Origin: Microbacterium thalli
GTDB taxonomy: Bacteria; Actinomycetota; Actinomycetes; Actinomycetales; Microbacteriaceae
Direction of reading: 5' to 3'
Assembly (NCBI RefSeq): GCF_028737325.1
Contig: NZ_JAQZCH010000002.1
Location: forward strand, 868,001 to 932,000
DNA: 64,000 nt
Positions 1 to 8,431 of the stretch are shown one piece after another. A program made the position numbers and the translations under genes. The number at the start of each line of letters is the position of its first letter. Position 1 is the first letter of the stretch. Below the pieces are notes generated by a model. That model did no database searches, was not told where the DNA came from, and saw only the letters and a list, made by a program, of their open reading frames with translations.

Positions 1-950
1 ACGGCGACGACCGTGTCGGCGAACGCCGTCAGGTCGGTGCCGTCGTCGAGCAGAGCGGCCGCCGCCGCGTTCGCGCGAGCCTGGTCGGGCGTCCGCGCGC
101 CGGGGATGACGCTCGTGACGCCGGGTCGCGACGCGATCCAGGCGAGGGTGGCCGCCGGCAGCGAGACGCCGTCGGGAAGCGTGTCGGCGAGCCGACGTGC
201 GGCCGCGACGCCGGTCTCGAAGTCGACCCCCGAGAACGTCTCGCCGCGGTCAAACGCCTCACCGTGACGGTTGTAGGTGCGGTGGTCGTCGGCGGCGAAG
301 GTCGTCTGCGCGGTGTACCGGCCGCTGAGCAGGCCGGAGGCCAGCGGCACGCGCGCGAAGATCGCGACCTCGGCGGCGGCTGCGGCGGGCAGCGCCTCGT
401 CGAGCGGCTTGAGTCGGAACGGGTTGACGATGATCTGCACGTTGGTCACGTTCGGGCGCGCGATCGCGGCGAGCGCCTGCGCGGTGGTCTCGACCGAGAC
501 ACCGTAGGCGGCGATGGCGCCGGTGGCGACCAGGTCGTCGAGGGCGTCGTACGTGGCGTCGGCTTCGATGACCGCGCTCGGCGGGCAGTGCAGCTGCACG
601 AGGTCGAGGGTGTCGACACCGAGGTTGCGCCGCGACCGGTCGGTCCACAGGCGGAAGTTCTCGGGCGTGTAGTTCTCGGGTTCCTGCGGGAGACGGCGGC
701 CCATCTTCGTCGCGACGGTGACGCCGTGCCCGGGTCGCTCGGCGAGGAACCGTCCGATGATGCTCTCGCTGCGGCCGTCGCCGTAGACGTCGGCGGTGTC
801 GAAGAGGGTGACGCCGGCGTCAGCGGAGGCCTCGAGGACGGCGAAGGCCTGCGCCTCGTCGACATCCCCCCAGTCCGCTCCGAGCTGCCAGGTGCCCAGG
901 CCGATGGCCGAGACGGAACGGGACGTGGACGCGAGGCGACGCTGCTGCAT
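1..950 (-). CDS. Aldo/keto reductase (3' end cut by window edge)
   Basis: NAD(P)H-dependent oxidoreductase of the aldo/keto reductase superfamily. The N-terminus carries the family pattern GLGTWQLGADWGDV, followed by DTADVYGDGRSE with the catalytic Asp and Tyr, then VATKMGR with the catalytic Lys and VQLHCPP with the His. About 316 residues are present and only the extreme C-terminus is missing. The ATG at 950 is chosen because TACGCT (957-962) lies 6 nt upstream, so the message may be leaderless. It starts just past the adhE terminator and so probably has its own promoter. The substrate cannot be predicted; the sequence is closest to the general stress or sugar-aldehyde type reductases. Confidence 0.9.
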   Translation of the reverse strand, partial: MQQRRLASTSRSVSAIGLGTWQLGADWGDVDEAQAFAVLEASADAGVTLFDTADVYGDGRSESIIGRFLAERPGHGVTVATKMGRRLPQEPENYTPENFRLWTDRSRRNLGVDTLDLVQLHCPPSAVIEADATYDALDDLVATGAIAAYGVSVETTAQALAAIARPNVTNVQIIVNPFRLKPLDEALPAAAAAEVAIFARVPLASGLLSGRYTAQTTFAADDHRTYNRHGEAFDRGETFSGVDFETGVAAARRLADTLPDGVSLPAATLAWIASRPGVTSVIPGARTPDQARANAAAAALLDDGTDLTAFADTVVA

Positions 951-965
951 GGCTCCAGCGTAGGC

Positions 966-995
966 GGAGGGCCGGACCCGCAGGTCCGGCCCTCC
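966..995 (-). terminator. Intrinsic-type terminator after adhE
   Basis: A perfect 13-bp GC-rich stem (966-978 with 983-995) with tetraloop CGCA, placed 11 nt beyond the adhE stop codon. There is no clear T-tract, as is common in actinobacteria. Confidence 0.75.
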
Positions 996-1006
996 AGAAT
1001 GCGCGG

Positions 1007-3730
1007 TCAGGCGTCGCGCGCGGCCTTGGCCTTCGCCTTACCCGCGTTCTTCGCGGCGGACGGCGCTCCCGCGACGGTGTCGGCTGCCGCGACGGCACCG
1101 GCGCGCGTCGCACGCACCTGGGCGAACGAGGTGCCGTAGTACGCCGCCTCCATGAGGGTCTTCATGTCGTCGATCATCGGCATGCGCGGGTTCGCGGGCG
1201 CGCACTGGTCTTCGTAAGCGGCCATCGCCAGGTTGTGCAGGTTGTCGAGGAATCGCGCCTCGTCGACCCCCTGGGCCTGGAACGAACGCTCGATGCCCAC
1301 GCGGTCGCGCAGCTCCTCGACCGCTCGGGCGTAGCTCTCGACCCCCTCTTCGGGAGTGGATGCCGGCAGCCCCAGGTGCTGCGCGATCTGCTGGAAACGC
1401 TCGGGGGCGATGTAGCGCTCGTACTTCGGCCAGCTGGTCAGCTTGGTCGGCACCGTGCCGTTGTAGCGGATGACGTGCGGCAGGTAGACCGCGTTGGTCC
1501 GGCCGTGCACCAGCTTGTAGGTGGCACCCGTCACGTGCGCCATCGCGTGCACGATCCCCAGGAACGCGTTGCCGAACGCCATACCGGCGATGGATGCCGC
1601 GTTGTGCATCTTCTCGCGGGCTCGACGGTCTGCGGCATCCGTCGATCCCGGCTGCGCCTTCGTGCTGCGTTCGATGTTCTCGAAGATGAGCTTGATGGCG
1701 TGCAGGCACAGGCCGTCGGTGTAGTCGTTCGCGTAGACCGACACGTACGCCTCGGTGGCGTGGGTGAGGGCGTCGAACCCGGCGTCGGCGACGAGGAACC
1801 CGGGCAGCACGCGGGTGAGCTCGGGGTCGATGATCGCGACCGACGGCGTCAACGCGTAGTCGGCCAGCGGGTACTTCATGCCCGTGGCGTCGTCGGTGAT
1901 GACCGCGAACGGCGTCATCTCGGACCCGGTGCCCGAGGTCGTCGGCACGCACACGAGCTTGGCCTTCTTGCCCATCTCGGGGAACGTGAAGGCGCGCTTG
2001 CGGACGTCGAAGAACTTCTCGCGCATGTCGGAGAACTCGATCTCGGGGTTCTCGTACAACAGCCACATGACCTTGGCGGCATCCATCGGCGATCCTCCGC
2101 CGAGCGCGATGATCGTGTCGGGCTGGAACTGTCGCAGCTGCTCGGCGCCCGCCGTCACCTCGGAGACCTTCGGCTCGGGACGCACGCTGCTGATCACCTG
2201 CAGCTGGACCCGGTTCTCGCGGCGGTTCAGCACATCGGTGATGCGGTCGACGTAGCCGAGGGAGGCCATCGTCTCGTCGGTGATGATCGTCACTCGCTCG
2301 ACACCGCGCATGTCGGCGAGGTAGCGGATGGCGTGCGGCTCGAAGTAGGTCTTGGCCGGGATCTTGAACCACTGCAGGTTGTTGTTGCGTCGTCCGACGC
2401 GCTTGACGTTCACGAGGTTCACCGCCGAGACGTTATTGGAGACCGAGTTGTGCCCGTACGACCCGCATCCGAGCGTGAGGGACGGGAGGAAGGCGTTGTA
2501 GATGTCGCCGATGCCGCCGAGGGCGGACGGCGAGTTCTCGATGATGCGCACGGCCTTCACGACCTCGGCGAAGCGCGCGATCACGTCGGCATCGTTCGAG
2601 TGGATAGCACCCGAGTGCCCGAGGCCGTCGAAGGCGACCATCTGACGCGAGAGCTCGATGCCCTCGGTCGGCGTGGCCGCGCGCAGCACGGCGAGGACGG
2701 GGGCGAGCTTCTCGCGCGTGAGGGGTTCGTGCGGGCCGACGCCGCTGACCTCGGCGAGCAGGATCGAGGTGTCGGCGGGCACGGTGAAGCCGGCCTGCTC
2801 GGCGATCCACACCGGGGACTGACCGACGACGCGGGCGTTGAGCTTCGCCTCGGCGCAGTTGGCACTGTCGGCCGTGACCCCGAAGATGAACTCCTCGAGC
2901 AAGGTTTTCTCGGCTGCCGAGACCCGGTAGGCGTGCAGCCGGTCGAACTCGGCGAGCGCGTCGTCGGCGATCGGCGCATCGAGGATGACCGCCTGCTCGC
3001 TCGCGCACACCATGCCCATGTCGAACGACTTCGACAGCACGATGTCGTTGACGGCGCGGCCCACGTCGGCCGTGCGCTCGATGAACGCCGGCACGTTGCC
3101 GGCGCCGACGCCGAGGGCGGGCTTGCCGCACGAATACGCAGCGCGGACCATCGCGTTGCCGCCCGTGGCGAGGATGAGCGCGACGCCGGGGTGGTTCATG
3201 AGCTCACCGGATGCCTCCATCGACGGCTCGTCGATCCACTGGATGCAGTCCTCGGGGGCGCCGGCCGCGACGGCGGCATCCCGCACGATGCGCGCCGCCT
3301 CGGACGAGCACCGCTGCGCGGACGGGTGGAAACCGAACACGATCGGGTTGCGCGTCTTCAGCGCGATGAGCGACTTGAATATGGCGGTCGAGGTTGGGTT
3401 CGTGACCGGCGTGAGCGCGCAGATGACACCGACGGGATCGGCGATCTCGGTGATGCCCGTGAGCTCGTCGTGGGCGATGACGCCGACGGTCTTCTGATCG
3501 ATGATCGAGTGCGTGACGTGCTCGCAGGCGAACATGTTCTTCACGGCCTTGTCTTCGAACAGGCCGCGCCCGGTCTCTTCGACCGCCATGACGGCGAGAT
3601 CGCCGTGGTGATGCAGCGCGGCCACCGATGCCTTCCGGACGATGTGGTCGATCTGCTCCTGGGTGAAATCCGCGTACTCGTCGAGGGCGCGCTGAGCCCG
3701 AGTGACGAGAGCGTCGATGGCGCTGGACAT
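1007..3730 (-). CDS. adhE: Bifunctional acetaldehyde-CoA/alcohol dehydrogenase
   Basis: A fermentative enzyme that reduces acetyl-CoA to acetaldehyde and then to ethanol, regenerating NAD+. The N-terminal half is a CoA-acylating aldehyde dehydrogenase with its catalytic Cys in GMVCASEQAV near residue 240. The C-terminal half is an iron-type alcohol dehydrogenase with the metal-ligand stretches DAGFDALTHATEAY and GIVHAMAHVTGA. At about 907 residues it is full length for AdhE. Two adjacent ATGs exist (3733 and 3730); 3730 has GGGAAGG at better spacing. A C-terminal tail rich in Ala and Lys follows the ADH fold. A strong dyad upstream (3810-3840) suggests repressor control. AdhE is not universal in these mostly aerobic bacteria. 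Confidence 0.96.
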   Translation of the reverse strand: MSSAIDALVTRAQRALDEYADFTQEQIDHIVRKASVAALHHHGDLAVMAVEETGRGLFEDKAVKNMFACEHVTHSIIDQKTVGVIAHDELTGITEIADPVGVICALTPVTNPTSTAIFKSLIALKTRNPIVFGFHPSAQRCSSEAARIVRDAAVAAGAPEDCIQWIDEPSMEASGELMNHPGVALILATGGNAMVRAAYSCGKPALGVGAGNVPAFIERTADVGRAVNDIVLSKSFDMGMVCASEQAVILDAPIADDALAEFDRLHAYRVSAAEKTLLEEFIFGVTADSANCAEAKLNARVVGQSPVWIAEQAGFTVPADTSILLAEVSGVGPHEPLTREKLAPVLAVLRAATPTEGIELSRQMVAFDGLGHSGAIHSNDADVIARFAEVVKAVRIIENSPSALGGIGDIYNAFLPSLTLGCGSYGHNSVSNNVSAVNLVNVKRVGRRNNNLQWFKIPAKTYFEPHAIRYLADMRGVERVTIITDETMASLGYVDRITDVLNRRENRVQLQVISSVRPEPKVSEVTAGAEQLRQFQPDTIIALGGGSPMDAAKVMWLLYENPEIEFSDMREKFFDVRKRAFTFPEMGKKAKLVCVPTTSGTGSEMTPFAVITDDATGMKYPLADYALTPSVAIIDPELTRVLPGFLVADAGFDALTHATEAYVSVYANDYTDGLCLHAIKLIFENIERSTKAQPGSTDAADRRAREKMHNAASIAGMAFGNAFLGIVHAMAHVTGATYKLVHGRTNAVYLPHVIRYNGTVPTKLTSWPKYERYIAPERFQQIAQHLGLPASTPEEGVESYARAVEELRDRVGIERSFQAQGVDEARFLDNLHNLAMAAYEDQCAPANPRMPMIDDMKTLMEAAYYGTSFAQVRATRAGAVAAADTVAGAPSAAKNAGKAKAKAARDA

Positions 3731-3809
3731 CATGTGCCTTCCCGGCGCGGACCGCGTCCGCATCCTTGTCCGATCCGGGATGGAGGGACCTCGACCCCGT
3801 GTGCTCAGT

Positions 3810-3840
3810 GTGCCCTATGTGGTCTGACCACAGTGGGCAC
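3810..3840. promoter_or_regulatory. 31-bp dyad, candidate operator between adhE and nrdI
   Basis: The core is a perfect 15-bp inverted repeat, TGTGGTC-T-GACCACA (3818-3832). It is nested in a second inverted repeat, GTGCCC (3810-3815) and GGGCAC (3835-3840), centred on the same base, with one mismatched 2-bp step between the layers. The core resembles the TGGTCNGACCA sites used by FadR/LldR-type GntR regulators. It lies 80 bp upstream of adhE and 78 bp upstream of nrdI. No regulator gene is adjacent. Confidence 0.6.
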
Positions 3841-3917
3841 CGGGCCGGAACTATTCGGGGCGTTTTCCCCGTCGAGCGACGGTGGCCGCGCGGGCCGAAC
3901 CGCCGGACACTGGAACG

Positions 3918-4376
3918 GTGAGGCAGCTGCCGGTCTACTACTACTCGTCGGTGTCGAACCTGATCCGTCGCTTCGCCACCCACCTCACCGCGGCCGACGG
4001 GCGCCCCGTGCTCGACCTCTCGGAGCGGGAGAACCGCGCGAACGAGCCCGTCGGACCGTGGGTTCTGCTCACGCCGTCGTACAAGGCCGGCAACGACGCC
4101 CACGCCACGCTGCCCGCGCCCGTCCGGAGTTTCCTCCGCTCCCCCATCACCCGGCGGCGCCTCGTCGGCATCATCGGGTCGGGCAATCGCAACTTCGGCG
4201 AGCATTACCAGGCAGCGGCCCGCGAGCTGTCTCGGGTGTCGGGGCGTCCGGTGATCTTCGAGTTCGAGCTCGCCGGCACGCCGGAGGATGTCGCCGAGTG
4301 CGCACGGCGACTCGCGGCCTTCGATGAGAGGTTCGCCGGCATAGGGCCGGAAGTGGCGCCCGATGACGGGAAATGA
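3918..4376 (+). CDS. nrdI: NrdI-like flavodoxin, class Ib ribonucleotide reductase activator
   Basis: NrdI supplies oxidant to assemble the Mn(III)2-tyrosyl cofactor of NrdF in class Ib ribonucleotide reductase. The sequence has the flavodoxin-like start VYYYSSVSN (FMN phosphate loop), then VLLTPSYKAG, VGIIGSGNRNFGEHY and a FELAGTPEDV tail, all matching NrdI. The GTG at 3918 (152 residues) fits the family length better than the upstream GTG at 3882, and GACACT (3906-3911) sits 6 nt before it. nrdH, nrdE and nrdF are not adjacent, which is unusual because these genes normally form nrdHIEF. Confidence 0.85.
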   Translation: MRQLPVYYYSSVSNLIRRFATHLTAADGRPVLDLSERENRANEPVGPWVLLTPSYKAGNDAHATLPAPVRSFLRSPITRRRLVGIIGSGNRNFGEHYQAAARELSRVSGRPVIFEFELAGTPEDVAECARRLAAFDERFAGIGPEVAPDDGK

Positions 4377-4674
4377 CGCCGAATCGGGCCTCGGTATGAC
4401 ACTTCGGCCCACAAAAGCCCGGATTTCGCGTAGCATTCGAGAGTCGGTGCGTATCAACGCACCCCTCCGTCGGCTTCGCGTCGATGTGCACGTCCTCAGT
4501 TTCACCGCCTAACTCACGCATTCGGGCCCTGCTCTCGGCCCCCAACCGACCATCTCAGCGTCGGTCAATATTCTGCGAACACGGTTCGCACCCACAGATT
4601 CCGCAGCGACTCGATCGCCGCGGTAACCCGGATCATCACAGCGGTGGTCCCAGAACACAGAAGGAAATGACGAC
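4377..4674 (+). promoter_or_regulatory. 298-nt leader region of the cold-shock gene
   Basis: No gene is visible here. A TAGCAT hexamer at 4431-4436 could be a -10 box, although no convincing -35 is present. If used, it would give a 5' leader of roughly 230 nt, comparable to the long, thermally responsive leaders of cspA-type genes. A strong ribosome binding site (GAAGGAAA) precedes the ATG. Confidence 0.4.
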
Positions 4675-4878
4675 ATGGCCACTGGCACCGTCAAATGGTT
4701 CAACTCGGAGAAGGGGTTCGGCTTCATCGCTCCGGACGACGGCACCGCGGACGTGTTCGCGCACTTCAGCGCCATCTCCGGCACTGGACACCGCAACCTG
4801 TTCGAGAACCAGAAGGTCGAGTTCGACGTGGAGCAGGGCCAGAAGGGCCTGCAGGCGACGAACATCCGCGCTCTCTGA
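4675..4878 (+). CDS. Cold-shock protein, CspA family
   Basis: A 67-residue single cold-shock domain that binds single-stranded RNA/DNA and melts RNA structure. RNP1 is visible as KGFGFIAPD and RNP2 as VFAHFSAI; the start [16 protein letters not shown] is the family signature. The gene has a purine-rich ribosome site, a long leader and its own strong terminator, so it is probably a highly expressed monocistron. Confidence 0.97.
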   Translation: MATGTVKWFNSEKGFGFIAPDDGTADVFAHFSAISGTGHRNLFENQKVEFDVEQGQKGLQATNIRAL

Positions 4879-4892
4879 GCGTTCGACGCACA

Positions 4893-4923
4893 GAAGGGGT
4901 CGGCCCATCGGGCCGGCCCCTTC
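4893..4923 (+). terminator. Terminator after the cold-shock gene
   Basis: A 14-bp stem (4893-4906 with 4910-4923, one T-G wobble) with loop ATC, 14 nt after the stop codon. It lies between convergent genes and may also serve the minus-strand barstar-like gene. Confidence 0.8.
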
Positions 4924-4955
4924 GTCGTTCCCGCCGCCGCACGTCCGGCGGCGAC

Positions 4956-5357
4956 TCAGGCGAGGACGAGCTCGATCTCGGGGTGACCAGCGAACACCTG
5001 CACGACCAGCTCGAAGTACGTCTTACCCGTACCGCGCTCCAACCGTTCCAGCGCGGCGCGCGCCGGTCCGGCCGCGAACACGTTGGGACGCGCGAGCTTC
5101 GCGGCGTAGTACGAACGGGTGAGCGGGATGCCGAGCGCCTGCCGCGAGAGCTCGGAATCGTCCCAGAAGATGCAGGCCGACGCGGAGCCGGCGAGCACGC
5201 CGAACCCGCCGTACAGCAGGTCGTCGAGCGCGTCGAGACTCTCGCCGAGGGTCCAGTCCTCATCAGGCATGAGGACGCGATCGAGCTCCGCGTAGAGCGA
5301 GGGGATGTCGTGGATGCGCGCCCCATCGATCCGGAGCCCCGCAGGTTGAGGTGACAC
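4956..5357 (-). CDS. Barstar-like ribonuclease inhibitor domain protein
   Basis: A 133-residue protein resembling the barnase inhibitor (barstar) family. Visible features are LRIDGARIHDIPSLYAEL, then ESLDALDDLLYGGFG, matching barstar's LWDALTG-like helix, and a later WDDSELSRQALG. In barstar the acidic helix plugs the RNase active site. No barnase-like RNase lies next to it, so it may inhibit a secreted or incoming toxin encoded elsewhere, or have another role. The GTG at 5357 is supported by TAACGT at 5364-5369, 6 nt upstream. Confidence 0.75.
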   Translation of the reverse strand: MSPQPAGLRIDGARIHDIPSLYAELDRVLMPDEDWTLGESLDALDDLLYGGFGVLAGSASACIFWDDSELSRQALGIPLTRSYYAAKLARPNVFAAGPARAALERLERGTGKTYFELVVQVFAGHPEIELVLA

Positions 5358-5480
5358 GCCTCGACGTTATCCGGTCAGCGGCAACGCGGATCACCATCGC
5401 GCGGATGGATCAGCTTTCGACCAACCGACTCTGCATCCCCCTCGTCGTTCCCGTTCGCGGGTCGCTGCACCGGCAGGGCG

Positions 5481-6149
5481 TCAGTCCTGTGGCGTGACGA
5501 CCTTGTTCTGATACGCCCAGACGACCGCTTGCAGGCGCGAACGCACGCCGAGCTTCGGCAGGATGCGCACGATGTGCGACTTCACCGTGCTGACCTCGAC
5601 GGTGAGCGCGGCGGCGATGGCGTCGTTCGACATGCCCTGTGCCAGCAGCTCGAGGATCTCCCGCTCGCGCGGGGTCAGGTGGCCCGCCGCCTCGGCCGAC
5701 GTCGACACCCGCTGCAGCGCGCGCCGGCGCGAGAACTCGCGCAGCACCCGGCGTGTGACGGCCTGGTCGAGCGTGCCGTTGCCGGCAGCGACATTGCGAA
5801 CCGCGCGCACGATGTCTTCGGGTTCGGCGTCCTTGAGCAAGAAGCCGGAGGCCCCCGCCTCGAGCGCTTCGAAGACGTACTCGTCGAGGTCGAAGGTCGT
5901 CAGAATCAGCACCGGCACGCTCGGGCCGTCGTCGCGGTCGCCGAGGGCCCGGGTCACCTCGATGCCGGTGAGGCCCGGCATCCGGATGTCGAGACAGGCG
6001 ACGTCCGGACGCAGGGATGCCGCCAGCTCGAGGGCCTGCACGCCGTCCGGCGCCGTCGCCACCACCTCGACGTCGGGTTCGGCCGCGAGCAAGGCCGCGA
6101 GGCCCGCGCGCGCGAGCGGCTGATCGTCGGCGACGAGCACACGGATCAT
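5481..6149 (-). CDS. NarL/LuxR-family response regulator
   Basis: Output half of a two-component system. The receiver domain (residues 1-120) has the acidic pocket at Asp8-Asp9, phospho-acceptor Asp54 in CLDIRMPG and the conserved Lys in GFLLKDA. The C-terminus is a LuxR-type helix-turn-helix (LTPREREILELLAQGMSN). Its start overlaps the kinase stop by 4 nt, so the two are translationally coupled. It is the last gene of a three-gene operon with the kinase and a CPBP protease. The signal and target genes are unknown. Confidence 0.95.
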   Translation of the reverse strand: MIRVLVADDQPLARAGLAALLAAEPDVEVVATAPDGVQALELAASLRPDVACLDIRMPGLTGIEVTRALGDRDDGPSVPVLILTTFDLDEYVFEALEAGASGFLLKDAEPEDIVRAVRNVAAGNGTLDQAVTRRVLREFSRRRALQRVSTSAEAAGHLTPREREILELLAQGMSNDAIAAALTVEVSTVKSHIVRILPKLGVRSRLQAVVWAYQNKVVTPQD

Positions 6150-7378
6150 GTCGGCCCTCCCGGGGTGTTCGTCGGCTCGGCCGGCACGGTGAGGCGGACC
6201 ACCCAGCCGCCGGCGGCATCCGGTCCCGCCTCCAGCGTGCCACCCACCAGACCGGCGCGCTCACGCATCCCGAGCAGACCGAAGCCCTCACGCGCCGGGA
6301 TGTCGTCGGACGACGGGATGCTGGATGCCGCAGGCGCGTTGCGCACGGTCGCGATGAAGACGTCGGGTCGGGTGCCGTCCAGGTGCACCTCGCACGACGC
6401 TCCGGGTGCGTGGCGCGCCGCGTTCGCCAGCGCCTCTTGCACCATGCGATAGATCACGAGCTGCCCGAGCGGCCCGACCTGGCCACCGCCGACTGCCGTC
6501 GTCAGGTCGACCACCCGGCCCGTGGCTCGGGCCGACTCGACGAGGGCGGTCACGGTCTCGAGCGTCTCGACGGCATCGCGCTCATCGCCGTCGCGGCGCA
6601 GCAGCCCGACGAGTTGGCGGAGGTCGTCGAGCAGCACCCGGCTCTGCTCGCGCACCTGGCGGACGGCGACCCGTGCGGCATCGGGGTCGGTCGCGATCTG
6701 GCGCTCGATGACACCGGCCATGAGCGCGATGCTCGACACGTGGTGGGCGGCGATGTCGTGCAGCTCACGGGCCATCGCGGTGCGCTCGCGCGCAACGGCG
6801 GCCTCGACGACGGCGGCGCGCTCGCGGCGCATCGCCTCGGTCTCCCCCACCCGGGCCCGGTGCGCGTCGCGCCGCGCCGTCACGGCCAGCACTCCCGCCG
6901 CGGGCAGGGCGACGATCGCCACGGCCTGCAGCAGAGCGGCACCGAGCGCGCCCGGCACCGTGACGGCGCTCGACCCCAGGATGTCCGCCGTCTGGCCGCC
7001 CGCCACGAGCACTCCGGCGAGCGGCAGCAGCACCTTCAGCCGACGCGGCGGCACGAGCAGGGTGGTGCGGAGCACGGCGACCAGCACCGCGGCATCCGCC
7101 AGGCTGCCGAGCCCCGTCGGCGCGAGAACCCCGACCAGCAGGGCCCCGACGGAGGTGCCGAACAGGACGGAGACCGGCGCGCGCCGGGCGAAGCACAGGG
7201 CGATCGCCTGGGACGCGAGCACCGCGCCCGATATCCACCAGGCAGCGATGTCGACCGTCACGGTCGCATCGCCGGCGAACAGCTGAGGGGCCGCGATCAG
7301 CGCCGCGAGGGTCGCCGCGCCCGTGCCGAGCGCCACGACGACATCCGTGACGCTCGGCATCCGCCGTGGGGAACTCAT
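6146..7378 (-). CDS. Sensor histidine kinase, HisKA_3 type
   Basis: Membrane-bound sensor kinase partnering the following response regulator. The first 170 residues contain several hydrophobic segments (for example AALIAAPQLFAG and LLQAVAIVALPAAGVLAV) and no recognisable extracellular domain. The phospho-acceptor His lies near residue 210 in ARELHDIAAHHVSS, followed by an HATPase domain with EALANAARHAPG (N box) and GFGLLGMRERA (G box). The ATG at 7378 overlaps the CPBP stop by 4 nt; the open frame continues upstream but only as a shadow of that gene. The architecture resembles DesK/LiaS-like envelope-stress kinases. Confidence 0.93.
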   Translation of the reverse strand: MSSPRRMPSVTDVVVALGTGAATLAALIAAPQLFAGDATVTVDIAAWWISGAVLASQAIALCFARRAPVSVLFGTSVGALLVGVLAPTGLGSLADAAVLVAVLRTTLLVPPRRLKVLLPLAGVLVAGGQTADILGSSAVTVPGALGAALLQAVAIVALPAAGVLAVTARRDAHRARVGETEAMRRERAAVVEAAVARERTAMARELHDIAAHHVSSIALMAGVIERQIATDPDAARVAVRQVREQSRVLLDDLRQLVGLLRRDGDERDAVETLETVTALVESARATGRVVDLTTAVGGGQVGPLGQLVIYRMVQEALANAARHAPGASCEVHLDGTRPDVFIATVRNAPAASSIPSSDDIPAREGFGLLGMRERAGLVGGTLEAGPDAAGGWVVRLTVPAEPTNTPGGPT

Positions 7379-8304
7379 GCCGCTATCTTCGCGGCTTCCG
7401 GGGCGGGGCGTCCGACGAGGGGTGTCGTGCGCGGCAGGCCGAGGCGTCCGCGGGTGAGTGCGATCGTGATCGCGGCGGCCACCGTCGCACCGATCAGCAG
7501 CACGTGCTGCAGCTGATCCGCCCCGACCGTGGGGAACATCTCGGACCAGAACACGGTGACGGTGTTGTTGAGGCTGACGTGGAACAGCATCACGATCGGC
7601 AGGCTCTGGCCCGACCGGTTGAACAGCCACATGATGACGACGTTGAACAACGCGCTGAAGGCGACGAACTCGACGACGTTCAGCCACGTGACGTCGGGCC
7701 ACGAGCCCCACTCGGTGAGGAAGAGAGGCAGGTGCCAGATACCCCACAGCGGTCCGAGAATCGCCGCGGCGCCGAGAGGCCCGAAGCGTTCCTGCAGCGG
7801 CGGCAGCGCGAAGTCGCGCCAGCCCGGCTCTTCGGCGAGACCCGTGGTCAGCATCTGCAGCAGCAGCGCGGGGACGTACAGCGCGAGGGCGACGAGACTC
7901 GGCGCCTGCACCTGCCCGCCGGATGCGATCGTGCCCAGCAGCAGCACTGCGATCGGCACGGCGAGCAGCGCGACCGCGTACCACCGGGGCGCGACCCGCC
8001 AGCGCAGCAGGCGCCCCACCCAGACGCGCAGGCCCGCGCGGCCGCCCGTCAGCGCGGTGACGATGAAGGCCGCCCCGAGCGGCCCCACGTAGGCGCCGAA
8101 GAGCATGCCGGTGAACTGCGACGTCCCGAAGATCTGCGGGAAGGCGTAGTCCCAGACGCCGAGGCCGTCGCGGGAGAGGATCCAGGGGGTCCAGGCCACC
8201 CAGCTGAGGCCGAGGGCCAGCACGAAGAACGACACGAGCGGTCGGCGACGGATCACTCCGGCGATCCCGGCGTGCGAGCTGGTGCCTTCACGAATGGCAG
8301 ACAT
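7375..8304 (-). CDS. CPBP-family intramembrane metalloprotease
   Basis: A 309-residue multi-pass membrane protein of the CPBP (CAAX protease and bacteriocin-processing) family. The catalytic pair is seen in LAEEPGWRDFALP (EExxxR), with further His motifs in PLWGIWHLPLF and LFHVSLNNTV. The ATG at 8304 follows a clear GGAAGGA ribosome site. It is the first gene of an operon with the kinase and response regulator, which suggests the protease and signalling system respond to the same envelope condition, possibly antimicrobial-peptide or membrane stress (inference). Confidence 0.9.
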   Translation of the reverse strand: MSAIREGTSSHAGIAGVIRRRPLVSFFVLALGLSWVAWTPWILSRDGLGVWDYAFPQIFGTSQFTGMLFGAYVGPLGAAFIVTALTGGRAGLRVWVGRLLRWRVAPRWYAVALLAVPIAVLLLGTIASGGQVQAPSLVALALYVPALLLQMLTTGLAEEPGWRDFALPPLQERFGPLGAAAILGPLWGIWHLPLFLTEWGSWPDVTWLNVVEFVAFSALFNVVIMWLFNRSGQSLPIVMLFHVSLNNTVTVFWSEMFPTVGADQLQHVLLIGATVAAAITIALTRGRLGLPRTTPLVGRPAPEAAKIAA

Positions 8305-8431
8305 GCGTGATTCCTTCCGTTGTCGTCGAGCCCCGGGGAACGGGGTCGTCGTCGACTGTAGGAAGGCGGCGGCATCCGGCTCGACGTCCGAACGAGGGCA
8401 CTTCGCGATCTCCACCTAAAGGCGCAGGCCG

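Noticed and set aside
1235..4327. A 1030-codon plus-strand open frame across adhE
   Set aside because: It is antisense to adhE and continues through nrdI in another frame; composition is Arg/Gly/Val/Asp-rich with no family motifs. Long antisense frames are expected opposite GC-rich genes.
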